Position numbers and translations under genes: made by a program. This document shows, piece after piece, positions 16,518 to 25,081 of a stretch of 64,000 bases of DNA (within the stretch, counting starts at the first letter, position 1; each line of letters opens with the position of its first letter). This stretch comes from Streptomyces sp. DG2A-72 (lineage in GTDB: Bacteria > Actinomycetota > Actinomycetes > Streptomycetales > Streptomycetaceae): positions 1,302,001 to 1,366,000 of the forward strand of contig NZ_JASTLC010000001.1 of assembly GCF_030499575.1 (NCBI RefSeq), read 5' to 3'. The notes under the pieces are model-generated. The model searched no databases and was not told the DNA's origin. It saw only the letters and a list, made by a program, of their open reading frames with translations.

Positions 16518-16731
16518 CGCGACCACCGCCGAGGAGCGCACGAAGCTGCGCGAGCTGGTCGGAGGTGGGAAGCGGTGCGGTGGAGACGAACTCCTGGATG
16601 TGCCGGGCGAGAACGGCGGCCTTCAACTCACGGCGGGTCTTCTCGGCGGCCTCGTTGTTGCCGCGACGGACGTAACCACCGAGCTGGCGCTTGAGCGTCT
16701 GGGGGCTGGGTGCAGACGTGGAAAAGGGCAC
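16507..16731 (-). CDS. Small hypothetical protein upstream of the helicase
   Basis: A 74-residue basic helical protein. GTG 16731 was chosen because GGAGGT lies 8 bases upstream; GTG 16734 is nearly as good. The sequence TLKRQLGGYVRRGNNEAAEKTRRELKAAVLARHIQEFV followed by TSDQLAQLRALLGGG resembles small proteins often found just upstream of RepA-like ATPases in Streptomyces elements. Possible helicase loader or accessory factor, but no functional evidence. Confidence 0.7.
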   Translation of the reverse strand: MPFSTSAPSPQTLKRQLGGYVRRGNNEAAEKTRRELKAAVLARHIQEFVSTAPLPTSDQLAQLRALLGGGRDAA

Positions 16732-16841
16732 CACGACATACCTCCGACGAACGGAGTTGCCGCAAGTGCCCCCTTGCGCTGATTGTGTCCGGGGAGGCGT
16801 ACCACCCGGACGGGCTTGACCTCGAAGCTTAGGCCATAAGC

Positions 16842-17177
16842 TCACGATGTGTACAGCATGAGCGTCTGGGCCCTCCCCGACTGGCGTGCCGCGCGAAGCT
16901 TCGCCTTCAGCGCGGGCTCGTCGAGGGGCAGGTCGCCGTGTTCAGGGCAGCCCAGGGAACGGGGCACCACTCCGGGGAACCTACGGTCGCGAGCCGCCGA
17001 GTAGGTGACTATCTCGCCATTCGCGCCCACTTCGACCGTCGCGATGCGCTCGCCGCACTCCCCGCAGCGAATGCGGACCAGCGGCTTGCCCCGAGGGAGG
17101 CCACGTGCACCGACGATCCCGCGCAATTGGCGCTGACGCTCGACGGCTGCCCGGTATACAGCCCAGAGACGGGTCAT
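16842..17177 (-). CDS. Small zinc-ribbon-like hypothetical protein
   Basis: A 111-residue protein from ATG 17177, preceded by GGGAGGTGG. It contains IRCGECGERI and, about 50 residues later, LGCPEHGD; together these Cys/His residues may form one zinc site. The N-terminus is a basic amphipathic helix (AVYRAAVERQRQLRG). Likely nucleic-acid binding by composition. It lies between the recombinase and helicase genes on the same strand. Confidence 0.65.
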   Translation of the reverse strand: MTRLWAVYRAAVERQRQLRGIVGARGLPRGKPLVRIRCGECGERIATVEVGANGEIVTYSAARDRRFPGVVPRSLGCPEHGDLPLDEPALKAKLRAARQSGRAQTLMLYTS

Positions 17178-17232
17178 GCCGCCACCTCCCACTCAATCCG
17201 CGCCCGACGACCACGGCGGCCAGGTCACCAGC

Positions 17233-18696
17233 TCAGCCAACAGGGAGATCATGCTCCCTGACCCAAACCAGCCGGTCCGCCACGTCCGGCGTGCGCCCCG
17301 CGCTGGGCGTACGCGTCACCCGCACCTCGCCCAGCAGCCCGGTCGACAGGACGATCCTCGCGACCTCACGGCGGGCCGATATGGGCGCATCCACCCACCA
17401 GTCCACGACGTTGTCGGCGGCCAGCGCATCGGCCAGGACGGGCGAGATCGTCAGCCTGCGCTCCTCGTCCTCCAGGCCGGAGATCTTCGCCTCCAGTGCC
17501 GAGACGCCCCGCGCCAGCACGCGCGCGTGCGCAGCGCTCTCGGGAGCCTGCGTCTCCATCTCCGCCAAGGCGGCACGGGTCTCGGCGAGATCGGCCCGCA
17601 CCTTGGCAACCCGCTCGTCGCCGTCGGGAGCGGCCAGTTCGGCATAGATCTCCGGCCTGGCCAGGTATCCGAGAATCCTCGGGATCACCAGCGCGTCCAC
17701 GTCTGCCTTGCAGACGAACACGTGGCTATTGCGGCAGATGTAGCTCTCCCGTCCCGACGTGAGATGGGCTCGGGTGACGGTCAGCGGGCCGGAGCACACG
17801 TTGCACTTGAGCGTCATCGACAGTTCGTACTTGGCGGCACCGTTGCGGGCGGTCCTGCGAGACGGGTCGCGCAGGATGCGCTGCACCGCCCAGAAACGCT
17901 CGGGCGGCACTATCGCCTCCCACGTGCCAGGCGTCGTGCTGGTCTGCCGAGTCTCCGGGTCGGTGTGGACACGGATACCGGCGTAGGCGGCCCTCATCGC
18001 CATGTTCCGCAGATGGTGACGGGTCAAGGGGCGGCCGGTGTTGAGATTGACCCAGCCGCGCCCAGCGAAGTCTCGCTCGATAGCGGCGAGGGCGTGCCCG
18101 GCCTCCAGCAGGCGGAACAGCTCCTTTGGCACGTACGACCGCTCCGCGTCTTCGACCCAGGTCTGCAAGGCGCGGATCTCCAGGTCGTACACCGGCTTCA
18201 GCCCGTAGGGGGCGAGACCGTGAGGACGACCCTTCGCGGCCTGGTTGGCGGTGGTGCGCCGGATGCGGGCCGATGACTTGTCGCTCTCGTACGCGGAGTC
18301 CACGGCGTCTTCGAGCAGACTGCGCCGGTCGCGGTGATTCTGGGGGTCGTACGTCCGGTGGTGCGAGGTGACGTGGATCACGACGCGCCGCTTCTCGCAG
18401 GTCTTGATCAGGGCATCCCACTCGCCCACGTCGCGGGAGCCACGGGAGGACTCCCACAAGACCAAGACCTGGGCTGCAAAGCGGCCGGTGCGAAGATCCG
18501 ATACGAGGCGCGTGAAATCGTCACGTTCCCTCGTCTTGTAGCGGCTGGCGGAGCGGTCGGCATCCTCGTAGGGCTCGCACAGCTCCCAGCCGTTCGCGGA
18601 GGCGGCCTGGGCGTTGTCCTGGGCCTGCTCCTCGATACTGCTGCCACCCTGGTCCTTGCTGAGGCGACGGTACTCTCGCGCCCGCATGATGCTCAT
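17233..18696 (-). CDS. int: Large serine recombinase (integrase)
   Basis: A 487-residue large serine integrase. The resolvase domain begins with the catalytic motif YRRLSKDQ (Ser-13) and includes LVLWESSRGSRD. It is followed by a Recombinase domain (about 165-260, GLAPYGLKPVYD then GWVNLNTGRPLTRHHLRNM), a zinc ribbon (LKCNVCSGP, then YICRN and VFVCK) and a coiled coil (about 365-430). It catalyses attP x attB integration without host factors, needing a separate directionality factor for excision. I prefer ATG 18696 (or 18687); ATG 18714 would put the N-terminus almost inside the att site and include a TTA codon. It lies right at the right junction, as expected for int next to attP. Confidence 0.95.
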   Translation of the reverse strand: MSIMRAREYRRLSKDQGGSSIEEQAQDNAQAASANGWELCEPYEDADRSASRYKTRERDDFTRLVSDLRTGRFAAQVLVLWESSRGSRDVGEWDALIKTCEKRRVVIHVTSHHRTYDPQNHRDRRSLLEDAVDSAYESDKSSARIRRTTANQAAKGRPHGLAPYGLKPVYDLEIRALQTWVEDAERSYVPKELFRLLEAGHALAAIERDFAGRGWVNLNTGRPLTRHHLRNMAMRAAYAGIRVHTDPETRQTSTTPGTWEAIVPPERFWAVQRILRDPSRRTARNGAAKYELSMTLKCNVCSGPLTVTRAHLTSGRESYICRNSHVFVCKADVDALVIPRILGYLARPEIYAELAAPDGDERVAKVRADLAETRAALAEMETQAPESAAHARVLARGVSALEAKISGLEDEERRLTISPVLADALAADNVVDWWVDAPISARREVARIVLSTGLLGEVRVTRTPSAGRTPDVADRLVWVREHDLPVG

Positions 18697-18720
18697 ATGT
18701 CCAGTTAACACCATAGGTAC

Positions 18721-18733
18721 GTCGTCCGGCGAC
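18721..18733 (+). other. attR candidate of the integrated element
   Basis: GTCGTCCGGCGAC at the point where host hydrolase sequence resumes in the original codon phase. It differs from attL at two positions (4 and 7). The integrase gene starts within 7-34 bp on its left. Confidence 0.75.
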
Positions 18734-18787
18734 GGCCTCCCGCCGAAGCGGCCCGAACTGCTGCCGTACGAGGGTCCGGCGACGTAG
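18722..18787 (+). pseudogene. Orphaned 3' end of the SGNH hydrolase gene
   Basis: Twenty-one codons plus TAG, encoding SSGDG..PPKRPELLPYE.. and ending GPAT. This Pro-rich tail is what I would expect at the C-terminus of this Streptomyces SGNH family. It is in the right codon phase to continue from Arg-239 of the gene at 5961. It has no start codon of its own, so it is a displaced fragment, not a gene. Confidence 0.88.
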
Positions 18788-18903
18788 GCCTGGAGCGCCC
18801 GGGAGGCTGCCGGGCGCAGAGCCCTGTGAGGCGGCTGGGCGTGACACAGGTCTCGTAGGTTCCGCCGAACACAACCGCGGCGCTGGCCTGCAGGAACCGC
18901 CAG

Positions 18904-18909
18904 TAGAAT
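18904..18909 (+). promoter_or_regulatory. Candidate -10 box of purB
   Basis: TAGAAT lies 8 nt before the GTG start of purB, and no Shine-Dalgarno is visible in between. Both facts fit a leaderless transcript, common in Streptomyces. No convincing -35 box is seen. Confidence 0.5.
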
Positions 18910-18917
18910 CTGGACAC

Positions 18918-20360
18918 GTGACTTCTGCTCCCGCCAAGCCCCGCATCCCGAACGTCCTCGCCGGACGCTACGCCTCCGCCGAGCTCGCCACGCTCTGGTC
19001 CCCCGAGCAGAAGGTGAAGCTGGAGCGTCAGCTCTGGCTCGCCGTGCTGCGGGCCCAGAAGGACCTCGGGATCGAGGTGCCGGACGCGGCGATCGCCGAC
19101 TACGAGCGCGTCCTCGACACCGTCGACCTGGCCTCCATCGCCGAGCGTGAGAAGGTCACGCGGCACGATGTGAAGGCACGGATCGAGGAGTTCAACGACC
19201 TCGCCGGGCACGAGCACGTGCACAAGGGCATGACGTCCCGCGACCTCACCGAGAACGTCGAGCAGCTGCAGATCCGGCTCTCCCTGGAGCTGATGCGCGA
19301 CCGTACGGTGGCCGTGCTGGCGCGCCTGGGCAAGCTGGCCGGCGAGTACGGCGAGCTGGTCATGGCCGGCCGCTCGCACAACGTCGCCGCGCAGGCCACG
19401 ACGCTGGGCAAGCGGTTCGCCACGTCCACCGACGAGCTGCTCGTCGCGTACGGACGGGTCGAGGAGCTGCTCGGCCGTTATCCGCTGCGCGGCATCAAGG
19501 GCCCGGTCGGTACGGCGCAGGACATGCTGGACCTGCTGGGCGGGGACGGCGCCAAGCTGGCCGAGCTGGAGCAGCGGATCGCCGGGCACCTGGGCTTCTC
19601 GCAGGCCTTCACCTCGGTCGGCCAGGTGTACCCGCGCTCGCTGGACTACGAGGTCGTAACCGCGCTGGTGCAGCTGGCGGCGGCGCCGTCCTCGCTGGCG
19701 AAGACGATCCGGCTGATGGCCGGGCACGAGCTGGTGACCGAGGGCTTCAAGCCGGGCCAGGTCGGTTCGTCCGCGATGCCCCACAAGATGAACACGCGGT
19801 CGTGCGAGCGCGTCAACGGCCTGATGGTCATCCTGCGCGGCTACGCCTCGATGACCGGCGAGCTGGCGGGCGACCAGTGGAACGAGGGCGACGTGTCCTG
19901 CTCAGTGGTGCGCCGGGTCGCGCTGCCGGACGCGTTCTTCGCCTTGGACGGTCTGCTGGAGACGTTCCTGACCGTGCTGGACGAGTTCGGCGCGTTCCCG
20001 GCCGTGGTCGCCCGTGAGCTGGACCGCTACCTCCCCTTCCTCGCCACCACCAAGGTGCTGATGGGCGCGGTGCGGGCGGGCGTCGGCCGTGAGGTCGCGC
20101 ACGAGGCGATCAAGGAGAACGCGGTGGCGTCGGCGCTGGCGATGCGCGAGCAGGGCGCCGAGCGCAACGAACTCCTCGACAAGCTCGCCGCGGACGATCG
20201 TATCCCGCTGAGCCGCGACCGGCTCGACGAGCTGATGGCCGACAAGCTGTCCTTCACCGGCGCCGCGGCCGACCAGGTCGCCGCTGTCGTAGGCCGTGTC
20301 GAAGAGATCGTGAAGCAGCGCCCGGAAGCCGCGGGCTACACCCCGGGAGCCATCCTCTGA
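18918..20360 (+). CDS. purB: Adenylosuccinate lyase
   Basis: A 480-residue fumarase/aspartase-superfamily enzyme. It catalyses two steps of purine synthesis: SAICAR to AICAR plus fumarate, and adenylosuccinate to AMP plus fumarate. The superfamily signature is clear as GSSAMPHKMNTRSCE (about residues 282-296), and TSRDLTENVEQ supplies the N-terminal active-site region. Full length for the actinobacterial type. Start GTG 18918. It begins 130 bp after the displaced hydrolase fragment, so the mobile element entered immediately upstream of an essential-type gene but left its promoter region intact. Confidence 0.96.
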   Translation: MTSAPAKPRIPNVLAGRYASAELATLWSPEQKVKLERQLWLAVLRAQKDLGIEVPDAAIADYERVLDTVDLASIAEREKVTRHDVKARIEEFNDLAGHEHVHKGMTSRDLTENVEQLQIRLSLELMRDRTVAVLARLGKLAGEYGELVMAGRSHNVAAQATTLGKRFATSTDELLVAYGRVEELLGRYPLRGIKGPVGTAQDMLDLLGGDGAKLAELEQRIAGHLGFSQAFTSVGQVYPRSLDYEVVTALVQLAAAPSSLAKTIRLMAGHELVTEGFKPGQVGSSAMPHKMNTRSCERVNGLMVILRGYASMTGELAGDQWNEGDVSCSVVRRVALPDAFFALDGLLETFLTVLDEFGAFPAVVARELDRYLPFLATTKVLMGAVRAGVGREVAHEAIKENAVASALAMREQGAERNELLDKLAADDRIPLSRDRLDELMADKLSFTGAAADQVAAVVGRVEEIVKQRPEAAGYTPGAIL

Positions 20361-20929
20361 CGCGCTTCACCGCCGAAGAGCTGGAGGCCGCCCGCGACCG
20401 TCTCGTACCGGACGTGATCGCGGCCGGCCTGCGCGTCCTGTTCTGCGGCATCAACCCCGGTCTGATGACGGCGGCGACGGGCCATCACTTCGCCCGCCCC
20501 GGCAACCGTTTCTGGCCGGTGCTGCATCTGTCCGGGTTCACACCCCGGCTCATGAAACCGTCCGAGCAGGGCGAGTTGCTGTCCTACGGCCTCGGCATCA
20601 CGAACGTCGTGGCGCGGGCCACGGCTCGGGCCGACGAGTTGAGCGCGGAGGAGTACCGCGCGGGCGGGCGGCTGCTGGCGACGAAGGTGGCTGAGGTACG
20701 GCCGCGCTGGCTGGCCGTGGTGGGCGTCACCGCCTACCGGGCGGCCTTCGACGACCGCAAGGCCCAAGTAGGTCCGCAGGAACGGCTGATCGGCGACACG
20801 CGGGTGTGGGTGCTGCCCAATCCGAGCGGGCTGAACGCGCACTGGACGGCCGGGACGATGGCGGAGGAGTTCGCGCGGTTGCGGGTGGTGGCGGAGGGTC
20901 AACAGATCACGGCCAGTCCAGGTCCGTGA
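20357..20929 (+). CDS. mug: G/U mismatch-specific DNA glycosylase
   Basis: Contains the Mug motifs FCGINPGL (active-site Asn) and LPNPSGLNAHWT, with full domain coverage. It removes uracil or thymine mispaired with G. The best family start is Thr-Arg-Phe-Thr-Ala-Glu-Glu, which requires CTG 20357 as initiator; this CTG overlaps the purB stop as CTGA, a 4-bp coupling arrangement. The first ATG/GTG in frame is GTG 20414, which would remove residues aligned with the E. coli Mug N-terminus. Total length from CTG is 190 residues. Overlaps the next minus-strand gene tail-to-tail by 23 bp. Confidence 0.85.
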   Translation: MTRFTAEELEAARDRLVPDVIAAGLRVLFCGINPGLMTAATGHHFARPGNRFWPVLHLSGFTPRLMKPSEQGELLSYGLGITNVVARATARADELSAEEYRAGGRLLATKVAEVRPRWLAVVGVTAYRAAFDDRKAQVGPQERLIGDTRVWVLPNPSGLNAHWTAGTMAEEFARLRVVAEGQQITASPGP

Positions 20930-21320
20930 CGACGACGAACAGCTGAGGTTCATTCTCATCGTCCCGGTCGGCGACCGCCAACATGACCGTGCGCCCGGTG
21001 CCGGTCGCCTCCCACGTACGCACGTCCTGCGCGAGGGCGTTGAGCCATGTCCACGGCTCGGACAGGTCCTCACCTCGTGCGATGCGCTCGCCGAGCGTCA
21101 CGGTCCCCGACCGCGACGGCTTTCCCCACCGCATGGTGAACTGGCCTGTCATCGCCGTCTCATAGGCGTAGCAGTCCTCCGGGCTTGGCCACTCTCCCGG
21201 CCCTAACCGGGCTATGAGGTAACCGGGCCCGCCCATGCCCTCCTCCGTCCTGCCGTGCTCCGCGGGAAACTCCCGGGTGCACAGCAGGTCGACGAGGGCC
21301 AGGTCCTTCACAATGTCCAT
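20907..21320 (-). CDS. Hypothetical protein
   Basis: A 137-residue soluble protein from ATG 21320 (DIVKDLALVDLLCTREF opening). Central GYLIARLGPGEWPSPEDCYAYETAMTG and C-terminal WEATGTGRTVMLAVADRDDENEPQLFVVVTDLDWP are well formed and codon-biased, so it is likely a real gene. No family recognised. It converges on mug with a 23-bp overlap. Confidence 0.65.
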   Translation of the reverse strand: MDIVKDLALVDLLCTREFPAEHGRTEEGMGGPGYLIARLGPGEWPSPEDCYAYETAMTGQFTMRWGKPSRSGTVTLGERIARGEDLSEPWTWLNALAQDVRTWEATGTGRTVMLAVADRDDENEPQLFVVVTDLDWP

Positions 21321-21378
21321 GTGATCCAGTAAAGCGCCTCCCTCTGACAATTGGCGTGGCGTCAGACGACTCCTGGGT

Positions 21379-22104
21379 TCACGCGTCCCGACGTCGTACG
21401 CTCCACGCTCCCGCCACGACCACGGCGGCCGTCCACAGCGCGGTGACCACAAGGCCCGTCCACGGACCCGGCGTTCCGTCGTGCGTCTCGTACAGCACGA
21501 TCTGCCCAGCCCTGTCGGGCAGGTAGTCGGTGAGCCCGCCGGCCGCGTCGCCGATCACGAAGGAGACGACGAGGACGAACGGGATCAGCAGCGACAGGGC
21601 GCCCACCCCGCTGCGCAGCAGGGCCGTGAGCCCGGCAGCGAGCAACGCCATGAGCGTGAGGTAGATTCCGGCGCCCACGACGCCCCGCACCTGCTCCCCC
21701 ACCGTCAGCCCGCTCGCCGCCGGGCCCAGGCCCGCGCGCCCGGCGAGCAGGGCGGCGAACGCGGTCACCAGCCCCACGACCAGAGTCGATACGGCGACCA
21801 CCATCAGCTTTCCCGCGAACCACCGCCCGCGCTGCGGCACCGCGGCGAGCGACAGCCGGAGTCCACCCCCGTGGAACTCCGACGACACCGCCATGGCCCC
21901 GAAAGAAATGGCGGCGATCTGACCGGGCGCTACACCGGACAGCGCCATGAACAGCGGGTCGAACTCCGGGTCGGACGTGTCGGAGACGCCGGCGATGGCG
22001 GAGAAGAGCGTGGTCGCCGCGAACAGAGCCAGGAGGGTCCCGAGGAGCGAGCGGAGTGTACGGATCTTCAGCCACTCGGAGTGGAGTACGGGTGCGAACG
22101 ACAT
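21379..22104 (-). CDS. ABC transporter permease (ABC-2 type)
   Basis: A 241-residue membrane protein beginning SFAPVLHSEWLKIRTLRS, the typical N-terminal amphipathic region of streptomycete ABC-2 permeases, followed by six hydrophobic segments. It lies 1 bp downstream of its ATPase gene, forming a two-gene exporter. Substrate unknown; such pairs next to a two-component system often serve in cell-envelope stress or peptide-antibiotic resistance. Confidence 0.88.
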   Translation of the reverse strand: MSFAPVLHSEWLKIRTLRSLLGTLLALFAATTLFSAIAGVSDTSDPEFDPLFMALSGVAPGQIAAISFGAMAVSSEFHGGGLRLSLAAVPQRGRWFAGKLMVVAVSTLVVGLVTAFAALLAGRAGLGPAASGLTVGEQVRGVVGAGIYLTLMALLAAGLTALLRSGVGALSLLIPFVLVVSFVIGDAAGGLTDYLPDRAGQIVLYETHDGTPGPWTGLVVTALWTAAVVVAGAWSVRRRDA

Positions 22105-22105
22105 C

Positions 22106-23026
22106 TCAGGCCTCCTGCGGCTGTGCGGTGAACTCGGTCTCCGAAGCGGTGAGATCGAGATAGGCCTGCTCCAACGTGCCTTCCTCCGTGCTCAGTTCGA
22201 GGATCGGTACGCCCGCGGCCGAGGTGAGGCGGCCGATGTCGTCCACGCGCGCGTGGGGCACCGTCCAGTGCCCGTCCTCGTGCTCCACGGCGTCGTGGCC
22301 GTGCCGGGCGAGGACGTCCTTGAGCGTGGTGGCGTCCGTCGTGCGGATCCGCACGCTGGGCTGCACGCGCGCGTGGATGAACTCCCGCATCGGGGTGTCG
22401 GCCAGCAGGCGGCCCCGGCCGAGGACCACGAGATGGTCGGCGAAGGAAGCGGTCTCGTTCATCAGATGGCTGGAGACCAGGACCGTGCGCCCCTCCCCCG
22501 CGAGCCGGCGCAGCAACCGGCGGATCCAGATGATGCCTTCGGGATCGAGACCGTTCGAGGGCTCGTCGAGCATGACGACCTCGGGGTCCCCGAGCAGCGC
22601 GGCGGCGATGCCCAGCCGCTGGCGCATCCCGAGGGAGTACGTCCTCACCCGGCGGCGCGCCACCGAGGCGAGCCCCGTTTCCTCCAGCACCTCGTCGACG
22701 CGGCTGGACGGGATGCGGTTGCTCGCCGCCAGAGTGCGCAGATGGTCACGGCCGGTACGGGAGCCGTGCGCGGCCTGCGCGTCGAGCAGGGCGCCCACGT
22801 GGCGCAGGGGTTCGCGGAAGGTGGCGTAGGCACGGCCGCCGACGGTGGCCGTCCCGGAGGTCGGCCGGTCGAGGCCGAGCACCAGGCGCATCGTGGTGGA
22901 CTTTCCGGCTCCGTTGGGGCCGAGGAAGCCGGTGACGCGGCCGGGGAGGACGCGGAAGGTGAGGCGGTCCACGGCTCGCCGGGTGCCGAACTCCTTGGTG
23001 AGGGCTTGGACTTCGATGCTGGTCAT
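22106..23026 (-). CDS. ABC transporter ATP-binding protein
   Basis: A 306-residue ATPase from ATG 23026. Walker A GPNGAGKST, signature-region YSLGMRQRLGIA, Walker B VVMLDEPSNGLDPEG and the H-loop SSHLM are all present. It matches the DrrA/BcrA-type drug or bacteriocin exporter ATPases, with the C-terminal extension typical of that group (about residues 220-306). The partner permease follows directly. Confidence 0.92.
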   Translation of the reverse strand: MTSIEVQALTKEFGTRRAVDRLTFRVLPGRVTGFLGPNGAGKSTTMRLVLGLDRPTSGTATVGGRAYATFREPLRHVGALLDAQAAHGSRTGRDHLRTLAASNRIPSSRVDEVLEETGLASVARRRVRTYSLGMRQRLGIAAALLGDPEVVMLDEPSNGLDPEGIIWIRRLLRRLAGEGRTVLVSSHLMNETASFADHLVVLGRGRLLADTPMREFIHARVQPSVRIRTTDATTLKDVLARHGHDAVEHEDGHWTVPHARVDDIGRLTSAAGVPILELSTEEGTLEQAYLDLTASETEFTAQPQEA

Positions 23027-23058
23027 GACAGGAGCCTGGCCGGTGGGGCGGGTGCGGG

Positions 23059-23102
23059 GCCTCCCCCGCGCGTGGAGATCGTCTCCCCCGGGCGGGGGAG
23101 GC
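23059..23102. promoter_or_regulatory. Inverted repeat between ABC operon and histidine kinase
   Basis: Perfect 11-nt arms GCCTCCCCCGC (23059-23069) and GCGGGGGAGGC (23092-23102), 22 bp apart, in the 108-bp divergent promoter region. Possible binding site for the adjacent response regulator, or a structural element. Function inferred from position only. Confidence 0.5.
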
Positions 23103-23134
23103 TCGTTGTCAGTGGTGGCTGGCACGATGACGGA

Positions 23135-24304
23135 ATGGTCCGCATTCTGCGCCCGTTCACTCGGGCGGTGACGTATACACGGTGGCTGCATCTGTTCATC
23201 GCCGTCGTGTGGCCGGCCATGTGGCTGTTCATCGAGAACGCGTGGTGGACCTGGGTCGGCGCAGGCGTGGCGCTGGCCTTCAGCGGACTCGTGCCAGCCA
23301 TGCGTACCGTGGAGGGACTGCAGGCGAGGCTGCTGCTGACCGGTCACCGGCTGGACGGCAGAAGCATGGAGATCGTCGTCGCGCCGTCCGCCACATGGGG
23401 CGACCGCGGGCGGACCGTGGTGTGGCTGGAGGCACGGCTCTTGCTGGGCATTCTGGTGTCGATGCTCACGTTCCAACTCCCCATCGCCACCGTCAACTTG
23501 GTGAACCTGGCGCAAGGCGGGCAGCTGGCCCAGGGCTCATGGTTTCGATTCCCGGGCCAGCACTGGTGGTACGCGCTCCTCTCTCCCGTGCCGCTGATCC
23601 TGCTCGGCGCCCTTGTGGTCGGCTCGGGCGAGCTGATCACCCGGCTGGCTCTCCGCCTGCTCGGCCCCTCCCCCGCCGAACGCCTCGCCGCCCTCGAGGA
23701 ACGCACCGACCAGCTGCTCGAACGCACCCGTATCGCCCGCGAGTTGCACGACTCGATCGGCCATGCCCTGACCGTCGCCGTCGTGCAGGCGGGTGCCGCG
23801 CGTGCGGCGGGCGACCCGGCCTTCACCGACCGTGCTCTGGACGCCATCGAGGAGACCGGCCGGGCCGCCCTGGAGGACCTGGAGCGTGTCCTCGGCGTTC
23901 TGCGCGAGTCGGAGCGGCCGGTGAGCAGCAGGCCGACCCTCACCGACGCCGACCGGCTGCTGGAGTCCGCGCGTGCCTCCGGGGCGAAGGTCGACGCCGA
24001 ACTGACCGGCGCCGTGGACACGCTGCCGGGTCCGGTCTCCCGCGAGGGCTACCGCATCCTCCAGGAGTCGCTGACCAATGTGCTGCGGCACGCGGGCGCC
24101 GTTCCCGTCCGGGTCCGCATCGCCGTCGCGGACGGCACCCTCGGCCTGGAGGTCCGCAATCCGCTGACCGCCGACATACCCGGCCCGGGCCGGGGCAGCG
24201 GTCTGCGCGGCATACGCGAGCGCGCGGCGCTGCTCGGCGGAAGCGCACGGACCGGCCCGGACCGAGGTGACTGGCAGGTCCACGTCGAGCTGCCCCTGCG
24301 CTGA
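23135..24304 (+). CDS. Two-component sensor histidine kinase (NarL type)
   Basis: A 389-residue kinase from ATG 23135. The N-terminal half has four hydrophobic segments. The HisKA_3 dimerisation box [19 protein letters not shown] carries the phospho-acceptor His (about residue 206). A HATPase_c domain follows, with [18 protein letters not shown] as the G-box. It pairs with the response regulator 14 bp downstream and is divergent from the ABC exporter, which it probably regulates. No large extracellular sensor domain, so a membrane-embedded (intramembrane) sensing mode is likely. Confidence 0.92.
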   Translation: MVRILRPFTRAVTYTRWLHLFIAVVWPAMWLFIENAWWTWVGAGVALAFSGLVPAMRTVEGLQARLLLTGHRLDGRSMEIVVAPSATWGDRGRTVVWLEARLLLGILVSMLTFQLPIATVNLVNLAQGGQLAQGSWFRFPGQHWWYALLSPVPLILLGALVVGSGELITRLALRLLGPSPAERLAALEERTDQLLERTRIARELHDSIGHALTVAVVQAGAARAAGDPAFTDRALDAIEETGRAALEDLERVLGVLRESERPVSSRPTLTDADRLLESARASGAKVDAELTGAVDTLPGPVSREGYRILQESLTNVLRHAGAVPVRVRIAVADGTLGLEVRNPLTADIPGPGRGSGLRGIRERAALLGGSARTGPDRGDWQVHVELPLR

Positions 24305-24318
24305 TCTACGCTGGCGGG

Positions 24319-24981
24319 ATGCCGGTCACCGTTCTCCTCGTCGACGACGAACCCCTTGTCCGCGCGGGTATGCGGGCCGTGCTGGAGGCGCAGCCCGACA
24401 TCGAGGTGGTCGGCGAGGCGGCCGACGGGGCGGCGGTGATCCCGCTGGTGCGGCAGCTGCGGCCGGACGTGGTCGCCATGGACGTACGGATGCCGCTGCT
24501 GGACGGCATCGAGGCCACGCGCGCGGTGCTGCGGACGGTGGACGAGCCGCCGAAGATCATCGTGGTGACGACCTTCGAGAACGACGAGTACGTGTACGAG
24601 GCACTGCGGGCCGGTGCCGACGGGTTCCTGTTGAAGCGGGCCCGGCCCGCCGAGATCGTGCACGCGGTGCGGCTGGTCGCCGAGGGCGAGTCACTGCTGT
24701 TCCCGGCCTCGGTGCGGCAGCTCGCCGCCGAGTACGGCGACGACGGCGGGAACCGTGCGGCCCGCGCCGTGATGGAGCGGGCACAGCTGACCGAGCGGGA
24801 GGCCGAGGTGCTGCGGCTGATGGCCAGAGGGCTGTCGAACGCGGAGATCGCCGCCCGGCTCGTTGTCGGCACGGAGACGGTCAAGTCTCATGTCAGCGCC
24901 GTGCTGGCCAAGTTGGGGGCCCGCGATCGCACGCAGGCGGTGATCGCCGCGTACGAGTCGGGGTTCGTCGCGCCGGGGTGA
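24319..24981 (+). CDS. LuxR/NarL family response regulator
   Basis: A 220-residue regulator. The receiver domain has the acidic pair DD at residues 9-10 and the phospho-acceptor Asp-55 ([13 protein letters not shown]). A C-terminal LuxR HTH (about 148-210) is visible as [44 protein letters not shown]. Cognate partner of the kinase immediately upstream. Confidence 0.95.
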   Translation: MPVTVLLVDDEPLVRAGMRAVLEAQPDIEVVGEAADGAAVIPLVRQLRPDVVAMDVRMPLLDGIEATRAVLRTVDEPPKIIVVTTFENDEYVYEALRAGADGFLLKRARPAEIVHAVRLVAEGESLLFPASVRQLAAEYGDDGGNRAARAVMERAQLTEREAEVLRLMARGLSNAEIAARLVVGTETVKSHVSAVLAKLGARDRTQAVIAAYESGFVAPG

Positions 24982-25081
24982 TCCCGCTTCTGCAACCGAT
25001 CGGCACGGGCCGGGCACTCGCCGGGGCCCGGTGCGCCGAGTACGATCCCGCCAACACGCGCACGAGCTGGGAGGACGGACG

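Larger units (their letters stand above)
6677..18733. mobile_element. About 12-kb integrative element inserted in the SGNH hydrolase gene
   Basis: The boundaries come from the split host gene: upstream part to 6677, downstream part from 18722, both in the same codon phase. The two junctions share a short imperfect match (GTCCTCGGGCGAC on the left, GTCGTCCGGCGAC on the right). A large serine recombinase gene starts within a few bases of the right junction, the usual int-attP arrangement. Cargo includes an AAA helicase, an HTH/excisionase candidate, prohead protease, HEPN protein, XRE and PadR regulators and many small ORFs, mostly on the minus strand. Locally lower GC (about 11.9-12.6 kb) supports foreign origin. 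No structural, packaging or conjugation genes are visible beyond the protease. Confidence 0.9.

Noticed and set aside
6677..18733. Interpretation as a conjugative ICE (pSAM2-like)
   Set aside because: No TraB/FtsK-type translocase, no spread genes and no tRNA attachment site. The integrase is a serine, not tyrosine, recombinase.
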